The notes below the pieces were generated by a model. The model searched no databases and was not told where the DNA came from. It worked only from the letters and a program-made list of their open reading frames with translations. A program made the translations under genes and the position numbers. Of a stretch of DNA of 64,000 nucleotides, positions 55,301 to 58,300 are shown one piece after another (position 1 is the stretch's first letter; each line of letters starts with the position of its first letter). The stretch lies in assembly GCF_027744825.2 (NCBI RefSeq), contig NC_071334.1, positions 35,743,937 through 35,807,936 on the forward strand, read 5' to 3'. Source of the DNA: Synchiropus splendidus. Its lineage: Eukaryota > Chordata > Actinopteri > Syngnathiformes > Callionymidae.

Positions 55301-58300
55301 GTCAGCTCTACGCTCAGTCCACTCGCATGTTCACCATTGACAGGGAGAGCGTCCCCTACTCCTGGAATCACACCATTTCTTATGACGTGTCCCGGGGGAA
55401 AATGCCCTATCTGGTGGAGATGCTGCGTGCCACTGCCATTAGTGCTCACTATCACCCTCTGGAGGAGATGCTCGAATTCACCATTCGAGCCAGTATCACA
55501 AAAGGTGATTCTTAGTTTTGAATTTTGTCAAATCTTCATAGTGTTGTTCATATTGTCTCATGTGATTACAGGTGAACGGAGCAACCAGTGTCCTCAAGGC
55601 TTCACCTTGGTCTCGGCTGGGCCCTTTTGTGCTGGTAACGTTTACTCACACTGACATGTTCTGATGAGGACATTCGCTGATAGAAGTAGCATGACACTGG
55701 CAGGTTTACCTGCTGGTTATAGTCCAGTGTTGGGAGTTTCAATTTCCCCTAATGCTCCAGCAAATCACACAAAAAATGTGAAGGTCAGAGTCCATGTTTG
55801 TGCTGCAGATGAGAATGAGTGTGAAGTTGGGAACCCCTGCTCTCATGAGTGCCACAACGTCATGGGCACCTACTACTGCTCCTGCCCGCGAGGTCTCACC
55901 ATCTCAGCTGATGGCAGGACATGCCAGGGTAACACGCTCACACACAGCTTTCCTTTGACAAGCAGAGTTTCAGCCTCATGTTCGTATCGCTTTCCTTTTC
56001 AGATATTGACGAGTGTTCTCTGGGAGGAAATGTGTGTCGCGACGGTCAGGACTGTGAAAACACCATTGGTTCATACCGATGCGTGATGCGTTGTGGGCGA
56101 GGCTTTAGGAGAACAGCTGATGGCCTCAGTTGTACAGGTACGTGCATTAACTTCAAATTTTAGGGGTGTAAGATTCGATTCATCGATTAATATCCCAGTG
56201 ATCCAAACTCGTGATTCCGAACTATCTGTCATCGTCATCAATCCATTGTATCAATGTTAGAGAATTATACATTGCATTTCATCACAGCAGACCTCATATA
56301 AATGTGTTCCCTGCACTGTTGGTTATGATACAGACACTAAACATGCCCCGATTCAGATTCAGCTGGGCTTCTCCGCTACAGCAGTAAACTAAACAGCACG
56401 CACATGGTGGTGTGAAGCAGCGGTGCGAGGAATGATGAAGTCAGCGTTAGGGACCAGTGTTTTTAGCTTTTGCAACAACGGAAAAGTTCTAAGTAGTTCG
56501 CGGTTGCAGTATGTTGGATGTGTAGAGGTGAAGGAAAACACCAACCATCGAGGCATCTCAAGCTGTTTTAGTGCTGTTAAATATCACATGTTCTCTTGTT
56601 TGTTCATGAACATGAGAAGACTAGCAGGTTCAACCACTGATCAGAAGTAATGCTGCACTTTATTTTCATGTCTGTATTGTATCTTTGCCTCGGAAAAACA
56701 AAAACTGTAGAAGTTTAGCTTCACTTACTCAAGTTTTTGTTTTTCAATTTAGACACATTGCAGTATCAATAAAAAAAAAATTGAATTTGTTATATTTAAT
56801 TTCAAGTCACTGAATTGTCTGGAATGGTATTGTTCTAAATGAACCAAGATCGTCCTTGAATCGTATCTAGCCTTGAAAGTAATCGAAGCGTTGTCAGAAT
56901 TAATCCTTGCCCCCCTCTTGTATATCCATCCATGCAACTTAGTGTTTTGTTTACAATGTCATTTCATCTGTTAAGACATAAACGAGTGTCAGGAGTCAAA
57001 CACCTGCCATCAGCTCTGCCTCAACACAGTCGGAAGTTACCGCTGTGGCTGTGAGCCAGGCTTCCAGCTCCGGAATAGGCGTTGCATTGGTAAGACACTC
57101 AGGTCCAGCAAGTCAGTTCACTTCAAATAAAACATCAAACACATTCACTTTTATTTCAGATATTAATGAGTGCAGACAGAGAGTGTGTCGCTCGGACCAG
57201 CAGTGCAAGAACACACGTGGGGGCTACACCTGTATTGACCTCTGCCCGAGTGGAATGACCAAAAGTGCCAACGGAACTTGTCTAGGTTTGTGATCCACAG
57301 CTTCACTTCAAAGCATGTCGGTGCCACCTGTATGAGACTTGGTTGCTTCACTGCAGATATCGATGAGTGCAGAGACGGCACTCATCAGTGCCGGTACAAC
57401 CAGATCTGTGAGAACACCAAGGGGAGCTACCACTGCACCTGTCCCCGCGGATACCGCTCACAGGGAGTGGGCCGGCCCTGTCTTGGTATGTGCTTCACTG
57501 AATTCATGCTTGAAGATGTGCTACTAAGCTGTTGCTGACTAGGAAAGTAAACAGTCTGTGGTTAAACAAGAGCCAGTCAAACTAGATGTGATCTAATATT
57601 TGAAGTGCTGCTGCTGCTGCTTCTCGAGTCTTCTCACCTGCTGCCGCTAGAACTCCTCCACGATCATCACTGCTTGCACTGCAGACTAACACCTGCTGAC
57701 TAACTTGTGCCTGACCCAGCGCATTTTGGGACATCTATGACAACGAAACCCCACACAAAGAAAACACACGGTTATGTCAGGGCAGTAGTGTTAGAAGACC
57801 AGCACCTCTTTTCCACCTCTCTCTTTCTCTCGGTTTTTGGTCGTGGCTCCCTCTCTGTGATGCTTTGTGATGGCGGACTGCAGCAGCTACTCTGGAGCCA
57901 GCGTCTGTTAGGTCACACATGTCGAACCTATGTTGATGCTTTAATGTACATTGAAGTGAGTGACTGTCGTCGATACATTTGAGTCTTAGGGACAAGTGTC
58001 TTGTTGTGCAGCGGGCTAACTGTCCCTTCTGTCTCCCTCTCATCCTCTACTTTTCGACTCTTTCTCTTTGTCACTGTCTCCTCCTGGTGCTGGTCTTTTC
58101 TTTGTGACGAGTTCAGATGTAAATGAGTGTGAGCGGCTTCCGCAACCTTGCGCCCACCGGTGCATCAACACGCCGGGCAGCTTTAAGTGCACCTGCCCTC
58201 CAGGGCGCCACCTGCTGGGTGATGGCAAGTCCTGCGCTGGTCTGGAGCGGCTGCCCAGTTACGAGAGCTACTCGTACGGCTACCGGACGTCTCAGTCGTC

